Positions 63,539 through 64,000 of a DNA stretch of 64,000 nucleotides are shown here, one piece after another. A program made the translations under genes and the position numbers. Every line of letters starts with the position of its first letter. The first letter of the stretch is position 1. The DNA is taken from assembly GCF_014698035.1 (NCBI RefSeq), contig NZ_JACJSF010000014.1, positions 62,001 through 126,000 on the forward strand, in the 5' to 3' direction. This DNA is from Desmonostoc muscorum FACHB-395 (GTDB lineage Bacteria; Cyanobacteriota; Cyanobacteriia; Cyanobacteriales; Nostocaceae). The notes under the pieces are model-generated. The model saw nothing but the letters and a program-made list of their open reading frames with translations. It ran no database searches and was not told the DNA's origin.

Positions 63539-64000
63539 TCAGTAGGAAATTCTTGCTTGTTGGAAAATCTCTTGAGGTGTAATTTGCAACCCTTCAAATA
63601 AGGAATCTTCTAAACTCTCAGTACCACGTTTGGTTTGAGGGAGAATATCAGGATAAAAAATAGTAATAGTTTTTGCTCTAGAATCAATAATCCAAACTCG
63701 TTGAACTTTAGCTTTTAGATAATCAGTGGCTTTTTCGGTCATTTCTCCGAAAGTTTGACCAGGGGAGATAATTTCAATGACTAATTCGGGTGCAACAGGA
63801 CAAGCCTCATCTTGCAACCAATCAGCAGAAAGACGGTTATAAGAAATATAAGTCAAATCTGGAACAGGAACCCAGTCTTGTTGATTTCGTTTTAGCTTAA
63901 TTGCCCATTCAATTACAACCCGCCCTTTTCCTTGCGCCCATGCAGACAATAGTATAAATAATGCACCTGTTATAGAACTATGAAAAAATTTTGGTGCCAT
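63539..64000 (-). CDS. Uma2 family (DUF820) endonuclease-like protein, copy 2 (cut by window edge)
   Basis: 153 residues inside the window. The first residues MAPKFFHS correspond to the internal IMAPxxxxH block of the family, so the true start lies beyond 64000. VPVPDLTYISYNRLSADWL, APELVIEIISPGQTFGEMTE and KATDYLKAKVQRVWIIDSRA give the core with PD and ExI acidic residues. It belongs with the following Uma2 gene as a tandem pair. Confidence 0.83.
   Translation of the reverse strand: MAPKFFHSSITGALFILLSAWAQGKGRVVIEWAIKLKRNQQDWVPVPDLTYISYNRLSADWLQDEACPVAPELVIEIISPGQTFGEMTEKATDYLKAKVQRVWIIDSRAKTITIFYPDILPQTKRGTESLEDSLFEGLQITPQEIFQQARISY

Overview
The window is chromosomal DNA of a filamentous, heterocyst-type cyanobacterium of the Nostoc group, closest in content to Nostoc punctiforme. 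The evidence is the very frequent HIP1 octamer GCGATCGC, heptameric short tandem repeats (AATTCCC, ACTCATA and CCCCTTGT types) between genes, cyanobacterium-only families (CruF/CruG, DUF1815, DUF3143, DUF3352, KGK, PATAN-REC) and a complete hmp (hormogonium motility) chemotaxis-like locus. I recognised no rRNA, tRNA or CRISPR array.

Layout. 1-5.6 kb: 5' part of a polyamine-type substrate-binding lipoprotein, the myxol-glycoside carotenoid pair cruF-cruG, RNase HI with an extra C-terminal domain, and an aromatic amino acid permease. 5.8-9.3 kb: two sensor kinases in one operon. The first carries a GAF domain with both cysteines of a DXCF-type cyanobacteriochrome; the second is a REC-PAS-histidine kinase. 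10-13 kb: a SagB-type double nitroreductase and an M28 peptidase. 13-17.5 kb: a chaperone block (DnaK, DnaJ, a membrane J-protein, DUF3143) with remnants of two toxin-antitoxin modules. 18-22.4 kb: lysA-cdaA-uppS on the minus strand and rimI on the plus strand. 22.8-25.3 kb: clpC with a strong terminator.

25.4-28.5 kb is an AT-rich accessory island and the most interesting part. It holds a retron: a reverse transcriptase with the retron NAxxH, YADD and VTGL motifs, a foldable msr-msd RNA about 115 bases upstream with perfect 12-base a1/a2 arms, and a 305-residue coiled-coil protein of no family I recognise just downstream, which is the candidate effector. Two small overlapping genes of toxin/immunity-like layout follow on the other strand.

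28.7-36.3 kb: a membrane glycosyltransferase cluster (ArnT/GT39-like, two PIG-V-like paralogues, one other GT-C protein) surrounding a duplicated and fused EamA transporter. 36.7-43 kb: dxr, a BrnT/BrnA toxin-antitoxin pair, a small membrane protein, a thioesterase, a secreted TPR-CHAT protease-like protein and DUF1815. 43.9-57.2 kb: hmpABCDE on the minus strand (PATAN-REC, CheY, CheW, MCP, giant CheA-REC) with hmpF diverging on the plus strand. These act together to control type IV pilus motility and polysaccharide release in hormogonia. 57.3-64 kb: tilS, two KGK-domain genes, ccsA, a DUF3352 protein and two Uma2-family genes, the last cut by the window edge.

Small mobile or palindromic repeats are scattered throughout. 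Several occur as pairs within the window, and some are inserted in frame inside lysA and hmpE.
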